The notes: a model not told the origin generated them from the letters alone. Counted from the stretch's first letter, positions 1 to 9,489 are shown. The stretch: 64,000 nt of DNA from Anthropogastromicrobium sp052273485 (GCA_052273485.1 DAVZID010000003.1:44169-108168); one strand, 5' to 3'. Program-made: numbers and translations.

Positions 1-2456
1 TCTTCTGTAGCTCCCGCTATCGGCGGTACCGGAAGTGCAGTCGAATCACCTTCTGAATCGGTAAAGATGGATTCCCCATTCATGCTATCATTTTCGGTAG
101 ATGCCGTCCAATCATAGCTGTTCACATCTGCATCAAGCTCAGAGTACAATCCAATATAATCTTTAATGGCATACCATAAGCGACCAGACAAATACTGTAC
201 CGGCGCACTTCCATCTTCATCACTGCCTTCGTACTCATCGACAACGACATACAAAACCAGCTGTGGAGAACTCATCGGTGCTGCCGAAATTAGCGAAATG
301 ATATATTTGTCCTCAGATCGAGGAAGCTTCTGAGCGGTTCCTGTCTTTCCGCCAAAATCATAGCCATCCATTTTCACACCATTTTCACGGTCTGCGACCT
401 GCACACCGTAAACGGTTCCATCGGTAACAGCAAATTCGAGTGCACTGCGCACAGTTGCACTTGTCTCTTCACTGATCACCTGGCGCACAAGCGTTGGCTT
501 GACCGATTCGATTACGTTGCCGTCCTGATCAAGAATGCTTTCAACCGTGTATGGCTTATAATAATATCCACCATTGATATCTGCACAAAAAGAGGCTGCC
601 ATCTGAATCATTGTTACGTTATAGCACTGACCAAACGCACTCGTAGCAAGTTCTATTTCCCCAAGCTGATCTGCCGTATACAAAAGGCCTTCACAGCTAG
701 CTTCTCCCGGAAGATCAATTCCCGTCTTTTGTCCGAGGTTGTGAAGCTGCTGGTACTTTACAAATGTATCTGGTCCAAGCAGCTTTCCAATCTCCATAAA
801 GGCTACGTTGCACGACTGAGCAACTGCATCTTTTGCCGTAATAATGCCACATCCACCTAACGCATAGTTATGGCATTTTACCATTGTTCTTCCAATGTCT
901 AAATATCCTTGGCTGTCATCAAACAACGTATCTTCCGTGATCAGTCCCTCTTCAATCGCCGCCGCATAGGTAATGACTTTTCCAGTGGAACCAGGCTCAA
1001 AGGAATTGCTGATGATACCGTTTCGCCAGATTTCATTCTGAATATCGGTTGTCGTTGGATAGTTTTTGTGATCCCACGCGCCATCCTTATCCAGGTAAGC
1101 TGCATACGGAGATGCCATCGCGATCTCGACCGTATCCTGCACATTCGAAGAATCACTTGATTCAGTTGTCTTCTCCGAAGCGCCTAATGACGTCTGTTCC
1201 TTTAATTTTTCCCGCTCTTTCTCCAGATAATCCGCATATTCCTCAGACTTTTTTTCATTGTCTGCGAACGCTGCCAATTCTTCCTCCGTATAAAACATAG
1301 AAAGATCATTTGGATTATTCAGATCATAATCAGTATCCGTCACCATTGCCTTGATCGCACCGGTATTGGGATCCATCGCAAGAATGCTATAGCTTTTTGC
1401 CGTACGAATTTTCTCACCATTTTCATCAGTCTCATTAATCCAGTTTTTCGCTGTATCACTGATAATCTTTGTGAGGTTCATATCAATTGTGGACACAAGG
1501 GAATAACCGTCCGTTGGCTCAATGACATCACGAATCAGATTTTCATTGCTATCAATGTAACTATAGCTTCGGCCATTTGTTCCACGAAGTTCTTCATTGT
1601 AATAACGCTCCAGTCCCCAAATACCCTCGGTGCTATCCTTCGTTGTAAATCCGATTACCTTGCTTGCCACGTCGCCATATGGATAATAGCGCTGGTACTC
1701 AGTCTCAAACCATACACCAACAATTCTTGCCCCCTTGTTCGCATCATCGCCATCTGCCGCAGTTGAATCGGCCGTGTCTGATGCCTGCGAAGAAACCATC
1801 GTGGATGCTTCTGTCGATGTTTCTACCGATTCTGTCGAATTGGATGCGGTAACGGCAGCAGTCGTAGCCTTTGTTTTTGTCGTACCATTTGTTTCTGCTT
1901 CTAGCGCATCAAAAGCAGCCTTCTGCTTTTCTGTTACCAGATATTTTTTGCTGCTCCAACCTTCTGGCACATAGCGCATATAATTTTTATCTGGCGATTC
2001 CATAATGGTATTTTTTACTTCATCTGCATCCAAATCAAAACACTGTGCAATCGCCTGTGCGGTCGCATCCAGTGTTCCAGAACGTCCAGAAATCTTTTCC
2101 GTCTCAAGAATTACCTTTGGATCAATAATTAGGATATACACACGGTTACTAACCGCAATTGGCGTCATATTTGAATCGTAAATCTCGCCAGATTTTGCTA
2201 CTAACGTAGAACTGCTATAGTTCATCTGACTAAGCGCCTTTCGCTCATACTCTTCGTTTGTCATTGCCGAGCGCACACCAATATAGACAACCAATAACGT
2301 CATACAAGCCGCGACACCCCCGGAAACGATCTTCATTCTGAGGTTGATGCGGCTTGCCAGCTTTCCGGTATCCTTTTTTGCCTTATCATTGTATACTTTT
2401 TTTGGCAGTTTCTTTTTTCTTTTTTTTGTTTTGCTGTCACTGCGGAATGTCTTCAT
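1..2456 (-). CDS. ftsI: FtsI-type penicillin-binding transpeptidase, 3' end outside window
   Basis: Septal peptidoglycan transpeptidase, partial: at least 818 residues are read and the gene runs off the left edge. The start is the ATG at 2454-2456, which overlaps the end of the ftsL-like gene by 20 bases. A basic N-terminus and one membrane segment (about 40-62) are followed by the PBP dimer region and the transpeptidase domain. The active-site motifs are visible: S490-T-G-K, S548-C-N and K704-T-G. Two insertions make it longer than usual: a Thr/Ser/Ala-rich stretch (about 187-242) and a charged stretch (about 395-440). Position after rsmH and ftsL supports a division role. In Clostridia this slot can hold a SpoVD-type paralogue, and the C-terminus that could show PASTA domains is not in the window. 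Confidence 0.9.
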   Translation of the reverse strand, partial: MKTFRSDSKTKKRKKKLPKKVYNDKAKKDTGKLASRINLRMKIVSGGVAACMTLLVVYIGVRSAMTNEEYERKALSQMNYSSSTLVAKSGEIYDSNMTPIAVSNRVYILIIDPKVILETEKISGRSGTLDATAQAIAQCFDLDADEVKNTIMESPDKNYMRYVPEGWSSKKYLVTEKQKAAFDALEAETNGTTKTKATTAAVTASNSTESVETSTEASTMVSSQASDTADSTAADGDDANKGARIVGVWFETEYQRYYPYGDVASKVIGFTTKDSTEGIWGLERYYNEELRGTNGRSYSYIDSNENLIRDVIEPTDGYSLVSTIDMNLTKIISDTAKNWINETDENGEKIRTAKSYSILAMDPNTGAIKAMVTDTDYDLNNPNDLSMFYTEEELAAFADNEKKSEEYADYLEKEREKLKEQTSLGASEKTTESSDSSNVQDTVEIAMASPYAAYLDKDGAWDHKNYPTTTDIQNEIWRNGIISNSFEPGSTGKVITYAAAIEEGLITEDTLFDDSQGYLDIGRTMVKCHNYALGGCGIITAKDAVAQSCNVAFMEIGKLLGPDTFVKYQQLHNLGQKTGIDLPGEASCEGLLYTADQLGEIELATSAFGQCYNVTMIQMAASFCADINGGYYYKPYTVESILDQDGNVIESVKPTLVRQVISEETSATVRSALEFAVTDGTVYGVQVADRENGVKMDGYDFGGKTGTAQKLPRSEDKYIISLISAAPMSSPQLVLYVVVDEYEGSDEDGSAPVQYLSGRLWYAIKDYIGLYSELDADVNSYDWTASTENDSMNGESIFTDSEGDSTALPVPPIAGATE

Positions 2457-2982
2457 ATTGTGCAACGTACCCACTTTCTGTTTTATGATAGGTGATCACC
2501 TGATGCTTCTCAGGATAACTCATGCCAAGCCTCTCGGTCGCCGTCTGGTAAATCGCCTGTGCATCTACGGATGCATTGAGCAACGCTTCTCGGTTGTCAT
2601 TGTCCGTCTGAAGCTGTTCGTACTCCTGCTTTAAAGATGCGATCTTCTTGTTACTTGCATTCAGTTCTGCATTCCTCCCCACATAAGCTAGTGATGCCCA
2701 AAGTAAAAGCATCACTGTGATCGCCGCCATCAGCACAGTTGGTACATCATACGCCCTTGCATTACGGCGTCGGATCAATCTGCCATTTCGAATTCGCTGT
2801 CTGTGCAGTGCGATCTGTTGCTGCTCCAACTGCTGGAGTCTTCTGATACGCGCCTGACGCTGCCGTTCAAGTTCCGGCACTCGTTTGTCCGCATAGGTTC
2901 CGCCTGCAGCTTCCCGCTCGCGGTATGCATTTTTCGGATTCCCTTTCTGCATGACTCCAGTCCTTTCTACATTATTTTCCAT
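2437..2982 (-). CDS. ftsL: FtsL-like septum protein
   Basis: 181-residue bitopic membrane protein. The cytoplasmic N-terminus is long and very basic (about 1-78, with Arg/Gln-rich coiled-coil character at 36-75). One membrane segment lies at about 80-101, followed by an extracytoplasmic coiled-coil stretch (about 105-140) and a short tail. This is the layout of FtsL/DivIC proteins, which bridge the divisome and the septal transpeptidase. The family is poorly conserved in sequence, so the call rests on topology and on position between rsmH and the FtsI-type gene. The N-terminal extension is longer than in typical FtsL. Confidence 0.75.
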   Translation of the reverse strand: MENNVERTGVMQKGNPKNAYREREAAGGTYADKRVPELERQRQARIRRLQQLEQQQIALHRQRIRNGRLIRRRNARAYDVPTVLMAAITVMLLLWASLAYVGRNAELNASNKKIASLKQEYEQLQTDNDNREALLNASVDAQAIYQTATERLGMSYPEKHQVITYHKTESGYVAQYEDIPQ

Positions 2983-3031
2983 TCACAAAATCGCACTTAC
3001 GTGCTGTCGCTATTTTGTAGCTTTCGTTTGT

Positions 3032-3967
3032 TCATGAACGTTCAAAAACTCTAAGCTTTGCACTCTTCGAACGACTATTTTCCTCCATCTCCTTCTCGGA
3101 TGGAAGAATCGGTTTTCTGGTAATCACCTTTCCCTTTGAAACCCTTCCACATACACAGACCGGAAAGCTCGGCGGACAAATACACGGATTTTCATTTGTG
3201 CGAAATCTGGTCTTAACAATGCGATCTTCCAACGAATGGAATGTAATGATGCAGAGGCGTCCGCCCGGTGCCAATCGATCAATCATGCGGTCAATCGACT
3301 GGTTTAACACATCCAGCTCATGGTTTAATTCAATACGAAGTGCCTGGAACGTCTGCTTCGCCGGATGGCCGGTGCCCGCACGCATCTTCGCTGGAATTGC
3401 AGCCTTGATAATCTCACACAGCTCACCAGTCGTCTCGATTGGCTTTTTCTCACGTGCGCGTACGATATGCTTTGCAATGTTTTTTGCAAAGCGATCCTCG
3501 CCATAGTCACGAATCATCCGATATAACTCCATCTCACTGTACTCATTGACAATGTTTGCTGCAGTCTTTGGATTTCGCTGATCCATACGCATGTCAAGTG
3601 GCACATCCTCTCGGTAGGTAAAGCCGCGTGATGCCTCATCGAGCTGATAAGAGGAAACACCCAAATCAAGAAGAATTCCATTTACCTGATCGATTCCAAG
3701 CTCATCCAAAACCGTATCAAAATTCACATAGTTATTTCTGACAATGCTTACCTTGTCCTGATAGGGTTCAAGACGCTTTGTCGCTGCTTTGATCGCATCC
3801 GCATCCTGATCAATACCAATAAGTCTTCCTCCTTCGCCCAGATGCTTACAGATTTCAAAGGAATGACCCGCACCGCCAAGCGTTCCATCTACATAACAGC
3901 CATCCTCGCGGATGTTCAGATTTTCAATCACCTCATTCAGCAATATTGATTTATGAACAAATTCCAT
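3032..3967 (-). CDS. rsmH: 16S rRNA (cytosine-1402-N4)-methyltransferase RsmH
   Basis: RsmH (MraW) methylates N4 of C1402 in the 16S rRNA decoding centre using S-adenosylmethionine. The 311-residue protein starts at the ATG at 3965-3967, with AAGGAG five bases upstream and the family-typical opening MEFVHKSILLNEV. A start at 4000 is possible but has no ribosome site. The SAM-binding motif DGTLGGAGHS is at 27-36, and GILLDLGVSS and the CICPPSFPVC-type C-terminal Cys motif are present. It is the first gene of the division cluster here. The usual upstream mraZ is absent. Confidence 0.95.
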   Translation of the reverse strand: MEFVHKSILLNEVIENLNIREDGCYVDGTLGGAGHSFEICKHLGEGGRLIGIDQDADAIKAATKRLEPYQDKVSIVRNNYVNFDTVLDELGIDQVNGILLDLGVSSYQLDEASRGFTYREDVPLDMRMDQRNPKTAANIVNEYSEMELYRMIRDYGEDRFAKNIAKHIVRAREKKPIETTGELCEIIKAAIPAKMRAGTGHPAKQTFQALRIELNHELDVLNQSIDRMIDRLAPGGRLCIITFHSLEDRIVKTRFRTNENPCICPPSFPVCVCGRVSKGKVITRKPILPSEKEMEENSRSKSAKLRVFERS

Positions 3968-3983
3968 ACTTCTCCTTTTTCTT

Positions 3984-4109
3984 TCAATGTCTCCTAACAA
4001 TGACAGTTATTGTCATAGTGACATCAACCTTTGTGCATGGTAGCCAATTTGCTTTTGCAAAAAACGCGGCAAAAAACATGGTTCCCTTTCCTTTCGTCAT
4101 AAGAACCAT
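3984..4109 (-). CDS. Possible 41-residue leader ORF upstream of rsmH
   Basis: A short reading frame begins with an ATG at 4107-4109, preceded six bases earlier by a near-perfect ribosome site (GGGGAGGAAAT). It ends at TGA 3984-3986, just before the rsmH ribosome site. The 41-residue product has a short aromatic/Ala stretch (MFFAAFFAKA) and no family I recognise. It occupies the position normally held by mraZ but shows no MraZ features. It could be a leader peptide coupling translation to rsmH, or a chance frame behind a good ribosome site. Confidence 0.35.
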   Translation of the reverse strand: MVLMTKGKGTMFFAAFFAKANWLPCTKVDVTMTITVIVRRH

Positions 4110-4204
4110 ATTTCCTCCCCGTCAATTTTACTATAGAATATTTCTAGAGTATTTATTCAGAGTCGCACTTCGACTGCTTTTTTGGCTTTCTCAATTTGTC
4201 TCTG

Positions 4205-4233
4205 ATTATAGAACCTATTCTATCTTAGTTTGT
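4205..4233 (-). promoter_or_regulatory. Candidate promoter of the division cluster
   Basis: On the minus strand there is a perfect -10 (TATAAT, complement of 4205-4210). The -35 region (around 4228-4233) is poor. The -10 overlaps an inverted repeat (ATAGAA, 4-base spacer, TTCTAT). The divergent interval 3968-4450 otherwise holds the 41-residue frame above, the ychF promoter and small hairpins. Confidence 0.4.
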
Positions 4234-4278
4234 TTAAAATGACAAGACCCTTTTCGGAATTTCTTGCGACAGAAACGG

Positions 4279-4307
4279 TTGTATTTCTGTTTTTAATATG
4301 ATAGAAT
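4279..4307 (+). promoter_or_regulatory. Promoter of ychF
   Basis: TTGTAT (4279-4284), 17-base spacer, TAGAAT (4302-4307) with a TG one base upstream of the -10 (extended -10). The leader to ychF is about 137 bases and contains a small hairpin CTGGC/GCCAG near 4410-4433. Confidence 0.6.
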
Positions 4308-4450
4308 AAAAAATTGATCGGACTTTCGCCAATTGTTTTGGTTTTCGGGCTGAAATTATGGGGAAAGTAGGCATTAAAGTAAGAAATACTTATTATTATG
4401 GAAAAGATCTGGCGGCACTGTTGCACAGCCAGACGGGAAGGATCTTTACT

Positions 4451-5548
4451 ATGAAATTAGGAATCGTAGGCTTGCCAAACGTCGGCAAGAGTACTTTATT
4501 TAACTCCCTGACAAAAGCAGGCGCTGAGTCTGCTAACTATCCATTCTGTACCATCGACCCGAACGTGGGTATCGTACCGGTTCCGGATGAGCGTATCAAA
4601 AAGCTCGGTGAGCTGTACCACTCCGCAAAGGTGACACCAGCCGTTGTCGAGTTCGTTGACATCGCTGGCCTTGTTAAAGGTGCATCCAAGGGTGAAGGTC
4701 TTGGAAATCAGTTTCTTGCCAACATCCGCGAGGTTGATGCAATCGTACATGTCGTTCGTTGCTTTGAAAACTCAAACATCATCCATGTAAACGGTCACAT
4801 TGACCCAGTTGATGATATTGAGACCATTGAGATGGAGCTGATCTTCGCTGATCAAGAGGTTTTAGAGCGCCGTATCGCAAAGACCACCAGAAGTGCCATG
4901 AATGACAAGAGCCTTGCAAAAGAGCTTGTCACCTTAAAGAAGCTGATGGCTGCCTTAGAGGAAGGCCGTCAGGCAAAGACTGTTGAGCCGGATGACGAGG
5001 ATGAGGCTGCATTCATTGCAAGTCTGAATCTGTTAACCAGCAAGCCAGTTATCTACGCTGCAAATGTATCCGAGAGTGATCTGGCAGATGATGGTGCATC
5101 CAATCCACATGTTGCCGCTGTCCGCAAGTTTGCCGCAAAGGAAGGCAGCGAAGTATTTGTCATCTGTGCTGAGATCGAGGCTGAGATTTCTGAGCTGGAC
5201 GACGATGAGAAGAAGATGTTCTTAGAGGATCTTGGTCTTGAAAAATCCGGTCTTGACAAATTAATTTCTGCTAGCTACTCTCTGCTTGGTCTAATCAGCT
5301 ACCTGACCTCCGGTCCAGACGAGACAAGAGCATGGACTATCACGAAGGGAACCAAGGCTCCACAGGCTGCTGGAAAGATTCACTCTGATTTCGAGAGAGG
5401 CTTTATCCGCGCTGAGGTTGTAAGCTATCAGGATTTGATGGACTGCCAGTCCTATGTAACCGCAAGAGAGAAAGGACTTGTTCGTCTTGAAGGCAAGGAC
5501 TATGTGGTTCAAGACGGTGATGTAATCCTGTTCCGTTTTAATGTATAA
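4451..5548 (+). CDS. ychF: Obg-family ATPase YchF/OLA1
   Basis: 365-residue translation-associated ATPase. The start is the ATG at 4451, preceded by GGAAGGA; an in-frame ATG at 4358 has no ribosome site and precedes the family-typical opening MKLGIVGLPNVGKST. The P-loop GLPNVGKS is at 7-14 and the G3 motif DIAG at about 70-73. The G4 position reads NVSE instead of NKxD, which explains the ATP preference of this family. A coiled-coil region and a C-terminal TGS domain follow. It binds ribosomes and nucleic acids. It is followed 29 bases later by the helicase gene and may be co-transcribed with it. Confidence 0.95.
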   Translation: MKLGIVGLPNVGKSTLFNSLTKAGAESANYPFCTIDPNVGIVPVPDERIKKLGELYHSAKVTPAVVEFVDIAGLVKGASKGEGLGNQFLANIREVDAIVHVVRCFENSNIIHVNGHIDPVDDIETIEMELIFADQEVLERRIAKTTRSAMNDKSLAKELVTLKKLMAALEEGRQAKTVEPDDEDEAAFIASLNLLTSKPVIYAANVSESDLADDGASNPHVAAVRKFAAKEGSEVFVICAEIEAEISELDDDEKKMFLEDLGLEKSGLDKLISASYSLLGLISYLTSGPDETRAWTITKGTKAPQAAGKIHSDFERGFIRAEVVSYQDLMDCQSYVTAREKGLVRLEGKDYVVQDGDVILFRFNV

Positions 5549-5577
5549 ACACACCATATAAGTAAAAGAGGTTTTTC

Positions 5578-7476
5578 ATGGCTTTTTCAGATACCCAGAT
5601 GCAGGCCATCGCACATAAGGATGGCCCCGCTCTTGTTCTTGCTGGACCCGGCTCTGGCAAGACGACTGTGATTACAAACCGGATTGTGACGCTTCTTGAT
5701 CGTTATCACATTCCCGGCTCTCACATTCTTGTAATCACCTTCACGAGAGCTGCGGCAAATGAAATGCAGAGCCGTTTTTTTACCCTTTACCAGAAGAGAA
5801 ACGCCCGTTTGGATGCAACACGCTCCACGGGCGTTACTTTTGGCACTTTTCACTCTGTTTTCTACCGCATTTTAAAGCATGCCTACCAATACGATTCCTC
5901 CAACATCTTAACGCAAAAGGAACAATATAAGATCATCGAGAGCATTATTGATGAACTCGAGATGGATGCACCTGATTTTAACGAACTTTCTTCTAATCTG
6001 CTCGGTGAAATCTCTGCCGTCAAGAGTAACTGTCTGTCTCTTGATTATTACTACGCCAAAAGTTGTCCCGAGAATATATTTCGCCGCGTGTACCGCCTTT
6101 ATGAAAAGAAGCTTCGCCAGGCGAATAAGGTTGATTTTGATGATATTCTGACAATGACCTATGAGCTACTTTCGAAGCGACGCGATATCTTAGATGCATG
6201 GCGACAGCGATTCTCTTACATTTTGATTGACGAGTTTCAGGACATCAACCTTGTACAGTACCAGACGATTCGTCTGCTCGCTGCGCCCAAAAATAATCTA
6301 TTTATCGTTGGCGATGATGACCAGTCAATCTATCGCTTTCGCGGTGCACGCCCGGAAATCATGTTAGGCTTTGAAAAGGATTACCCAAATGCGAAGCGCA
6401 TCCTGCTCGATGTCAACTACCGATCGGATGCCTATATTGTTGCAGCCGCCAATCATTTAATTGTCCACAATACCGCACGTTTTTCAAAAAAAATCCGTGC
6501 ATCACATGAAGCCTCCTGTCCAGTTTTGTTAAAGCTGTGCCGCGATACTGCTGAGCAAAATCGTTTTTTAACTACGCAGCTTCGCGAGTACCACACTCAG
6601 GGCTATGCCTATGAGGAAATGGCAGTGCTATTTCGTACCAACCTTGGCATCCGATTTGTCATGGATGCGCTGATGAAAAGTGGCATTCCATTTCATATGA
6701 AAGATGCGCTTCCAAATCTGTTTGCTCACTGGATTGCGCTCGATGTGATCGCCTACCTTCGCCTCGTTTCTGGCACTGGAAACACGCGTGCCAACTGGCT
6801 TCGTGTGATGAACCGACCAAACCGATACATTAAGCGCGAAGCACTTGCACCATTTACCTCAGATATCCGCGTTGCACAGTTAAAGGAATATTATAAAGAC
6901 AAGGATTGGATGCTTGAACGCCTTGACCGTCTCGAATATGACCTTATGATCATGAAGCGTATGTCACCGTACGCCGCAATACACTATCTGTCCAATGCGA
7001 TGAAATATCAAGATTATCTGAAAGACTATGCAAAGGAGCATCACATTAATGAACAGGAGCTTCTCGATGTGCTGACTGCTATCCATGAAAGCAGTCAGTC
7101 CTGCCGTACCTTTGCTGAATGGTTTGCCTATATTGACAATTACACAGAAGAGTTACAAAAGCAAGCCAAAAAACCAAGTGCCACAGAAACTCAAAATGAA
7201 AGCGGCGTCTGCCTGTGCACACTCCACTGTGCCAAGGGACTTGAGTATCCGATTGTCATGATTCCAGATATCAACGAGGACAACATTCCGCATGCCCGTG
7301 CCGCTGTTGATGCGGATCTCGAGGAGGAGCGCCGCTTGTTCTATGTCGGCATCACCCGAGCCAAAGAACATCTGCACCTATACTGCGTTCGCGAAGCATC
7401 CGGTAAAGAGCGCATTCCGAGCCGTTTTCTGACAGAACTGAATGAAATGGAACACACCAAACCGAAAAAAGGGTAA
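5578..7476 (+). CDS. UvrD/PcrA-like superfamily 1 DNA helicase
   Basis: 632-residue 3'-5' DNA helicase of the UvrD/Rep group. The motifs appear in order: Walker A AGPGSGKTT (22-30), motif Ia TFTRAAANEM, motif II IDEFQD, motif III GDDDQSIYRFRGA, motif IV (LDVNYRSD region), motif V TLHCAKGLEYPIV and motif VI RRLFYVGITRAKE. It is about 90-100 residues shorter than typical PcrA/UvrD and lacks a long C-terminal tail, so it is probably a UvrD-like paralogue rather than the main PcrA. The start has a weak AGAGG site. A strong hairpin follows the stop. Confidence 0.9.
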   Translation: MAFSDTQMQAIAHKDGPALVLAGPGSGKTTVITNRIVTLLDRYHIPGSHILVITFTRAAANEMQSRFFTLYQKRNARLDATRSTGVTFGTFHSVFYRILKHAYQYDSSNILTQKEQYKIIESIIDELEMDAPDFNELSSNLLGEISAVKSNCLSLDYYYAKSCPENIFRRVYRLYEKKLRQANKVDFDDILTMTYELLSKRRDILDAWRQRFSYILIDEFQDINLVQYQTIRLLAAPKNNLFIVGDDDQSIYRFRGARPEIMLGFEKDYPNAKRILLDVNYRSDAYIVAAANHLIVHNTARFSKKIRASHEASCPVLLKLCRDTAEQNRFLTTQLREYHTQGYAYEEMAVLFRTNLGIRFVMDALMKSGIPFHMKDALPNLFAHWIALDVIAYLRLVSGTGNTRANWLRVMNRPNRYIKREALAPFTSDIRVAQLKEYYKDKDWMLERLDRLEYDLMIMKRMSPYAAIHYLSNAMKYQDYLKDYAKEHHINEQELLDVLTAIHESSQSCRTFAEWFAYIDNYTEELQKQAKKPSATETQNESGVCLCTLHCAKGLEYPIVMIPDINEDNIPHARAAVDADLEEERRLFYVGITRAKEHLHLYCVREASGKERIPSRFLTELNEMEHTKPKKG

Positions 7477-7477
7477 G

Positions 7478-7511
7478 AAGGGGCTGTCGCACTAACATGC
7501 GACAGCCCCTT
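7478..7511. terminator. Bidirectional terminator between helicase and DUF1292 genes
   Basis: 14-base perfect stem (AAGGGGCTGTCGCA) with loop CTAACA. It sits between two convergent genes. The plus side is followed by a mixed T-rich stretch (TTGCGTTCCTTTT). The minus side has TTTTTT about nine bases after the stem. Confidence 0.85.
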
Positions 7512-7520
7512 GCGTTCCTT

Positions 7521-7868
7521 TTAGAAATTCTTTGCGTCCTTTTCCTCAGCTGTAAGCTCTTCCTCGCTAACTAACTCATCATACTCTGCATCGTCAAGCA
7601 TTTCATCAAATGCGTCAGAAGCAATCTCATACTCCTCATCGGACTCAATATTTGTCAGGTTTGGATTGCCCTGCTCATCCTCTTCATAACGATACAGATA
7701 AACAGTACCTTCCTCTGCCTCAATTCCCTCAGTTGGAAGAAGTGCAATATACTCTCTGTCTCCACCCTTGAAAATATTGATTACGATACACTCTAACTCA
7801 GAATCATCATCAAGTGTCAGCGTAACGGTATCGCGTCCTTCGTATTCATCTTCTTTATGCTTTGCCAT
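7521..7868 (-). CDS. DUF1292 family protein
   Basis: 115-residue, strongly acidic, cytoplasmic protein. The central part (DTVTLTLDDDSELECIVIN, then YIALLPTE and VYLYRYEED) matches the DUF1292 family, common in Firmicutes and of unknown function. The start is set by AAGGAGAGAGAAC before the ATG at 7866-7868. The acidic C-terminus (about 75-110) is low in complexity. It lies downstream of gltX, with 76 bases between them. Confidence 0.85.
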   Translation of the reverse strand: MAKHKEDEYEGRDTVTLTLDDDSELECIVINIFKGGDREYIALLPTEGIEAEEGTVYLYRYEEDEQGNPNLTNIESDEEYEIASDAFDEMLDDAEYDELVSEEELTAEEKDAKNF

Positions 7869-7944
7869 GTTCTCTCTCCTTTTTGTTCGAACGTTTTTTG
7901 TTTCAATTTACTTAAAACATTTTTTCAAAACAATTATCAAATGC

Positions 7945-9396
7945 TTATTTTGAAAGCTTCTCGATTGCAGCCTTGATACGTGCAATGGACTCATTCTTTC
8001 CAAGGATCTCCATCAGCTCAGTTGCACCACCTGGTGTAGACTGCTTTCCGGAAACAGCGGTACGAATTGGCCACATTACAAAGCCAGTCTTGTAGCCCTT
8101 TTCCTTTGCAAATGCGCTAAGAGAAGCAAACAATGCGTCATTGGAGAAATCCTCCTGTGCTTCAAGCACTGGAAGAACCTCATTTAACAGCTGTAAGGAG
8201 GACTCCTTTGTGGTCTTCATCTTCTTGTGAACGTACATCTCGCTGTCATACTCCGGTACCTCCTGGAAGAAGTCAACGAGTGCCTCGATGTCCGGGAATA
8301 CCTCGATACGGGTCTTTACCATCTTTGCGATCTTCTCATAATCACAATCTCTGGTGACAACCTTCTTGATGTGTGGAAGTGCCATCTCCATGTAACGAGC
8401 ATCGTCCATCTCCTTGATATACTCGCCGTTTAACCACTTTAACTTTCCATAGTCAAAGACAGCCGGAGACTTGCTCATCTTGGTATAATCAAACTTTTCG
8501 ATCATCTCCTGCATCGTCATCTTTTCCTGATTGTCAGCCGGACTCCAGCCAAGCAGTGCCACAAAGTTTACGATCGCCTCTGGAAGAAAGCCCTGCTCTA
8601 ACAGATCCTCGAAAGAAGAATGACCACAGCGCTTGGAAAGCTTCTTATGCTCCTCATCGGTGATCAGTGGGCAATGAACGTATACCGGAATCTCCCAGCC
8701 AAATGCCTCATACAGACGATTGTACTTCGGAGAAGAAGACAGATACTCATTTCCTCTTACAACATGAGTGATGCCCATTAAATGGTCATCTACTACATTT
8801 GCAAAATTATAAGTTGGGAAACCATCGGACTTGATTAAGATCATGTCGTCAAGCTCCTCGTTGTTTACGGTAATATCGCCATAAATCTCATCGTGGAAGG
8901 TTGTGGTTCCGGTACGCGGATTGTTCTGACGGATAACAAATGGCTTGCCTGCTGCAAGATTTGCCTCAACCTCTTCCTTGGAAAGTCCGAGACAATGCTT
9001 ATCATAGATGCTGATTTCCTTATCACCGATCATCGTATGAAGGGACTCCAGACGCTCCTTATCGCAGAAGCAGTAATAAGCCTCACCTTTTTCAACCAGC
9101 TGCTTTGCATACTTCATATAAATGCCCTGCTTCTGGCGCTCACTCTGTACATACGGACCTACACCGCCGTCCTTGTCCGGGCCCTCATCATGGGTAATGC
9201 CCGCCTCTTCCAGTGTACGGTAAATGATGTCAACAGCACCCTCAACCTGACGTTCCTGGTCGGTGTCCTCGATACGCAGAAGGAAATCTCCTCCCTCATG
9301 TCTTGTGATCAAATACGCATACAGTGCTGTTCTCAGGTTTCCGACGTGCATACGGCCTGTCGGGCTGGGAGCAAATCTGGTTCTAACCTTACTCAT
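7945..9396 (-). CDS. gltX: Glutamate-tRNA ligase
   Basis: 483-residue class I aminoacyl-tRNA synthetase that charges tRNA-Glu, possibly also tRNA-Gln in the indirect pathway. The start is the ATG at 9394-9396 (MSKVRTRFAPSPTG), with AAAGGACAGG upstream. The HIGH-like motif reads HVGN in SPTGRMHVGNLRTALY, and the KMSKS-like motif is KKLSKRCGHSS. The CxC motif YCFCDKE seen in many GluRS is present. A C-terminal anticodon-binding helical domain follows. Its own promoter lies at 9490-9518. No T-box was seen upstream. Confidence 0.95.
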   Translation of the reverse strand: MSKVRTRFAPSPTGRMHVGNLRTALYAYLITRHEGGDFLLRIEDTDQERQVEGAVDIIYRTLEEAGITHDEGPDKDGGVGPYVQSERQKQGIYMKYAKQLVEKGEAYYCFCDKERLESLHTMIGDKEISIYDKHCLGLSKEEVEANLAAGKPFVIRQNNPRTGTTTFHDEIYGDITVNNEELDDMILIKSDGFPTYNFANVVDDHLMGITHVVRGNEYLSSSPKYNRLYEAFGWEIPVYVHCPLITDEEHKKLSKRCGHSSFEDLLEQGFLPEAIVNFVALLGWSPADNQEKMTMQEMIEKFDYTKMSKSPAVFDYGKLKWLNGEYIKEMDDARYMEMALPHIKKVVTRDCDYEKIAKMVKTRIEVFPDIEALVDFFQEVPEYDSEMYVHKKMKTTKESSLQLLNEVLPVLEAQEDFSNDALFASLSAFAKEKGYKTGFVMWPIRTAVSGKQSTPGGATELMEILGKNESIARIKAAIEKLSK

Positions 9397-9489
9397 AATG
9401 TAACCTGTCCTTTCTATTCTGTCGGGTTTCAAATAATTTTTTCTTATCTGTCCCGATTCAGTTTTCTTTCATTAATCTTTGCATCTGAT

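Noticed and set aside
3968..4000. Start of rsmH at 4000
   Set aside because: No ribosome site there; AAGGAG stands correctly before the ATG at 3965-3967, which also matches the family N-terminus.
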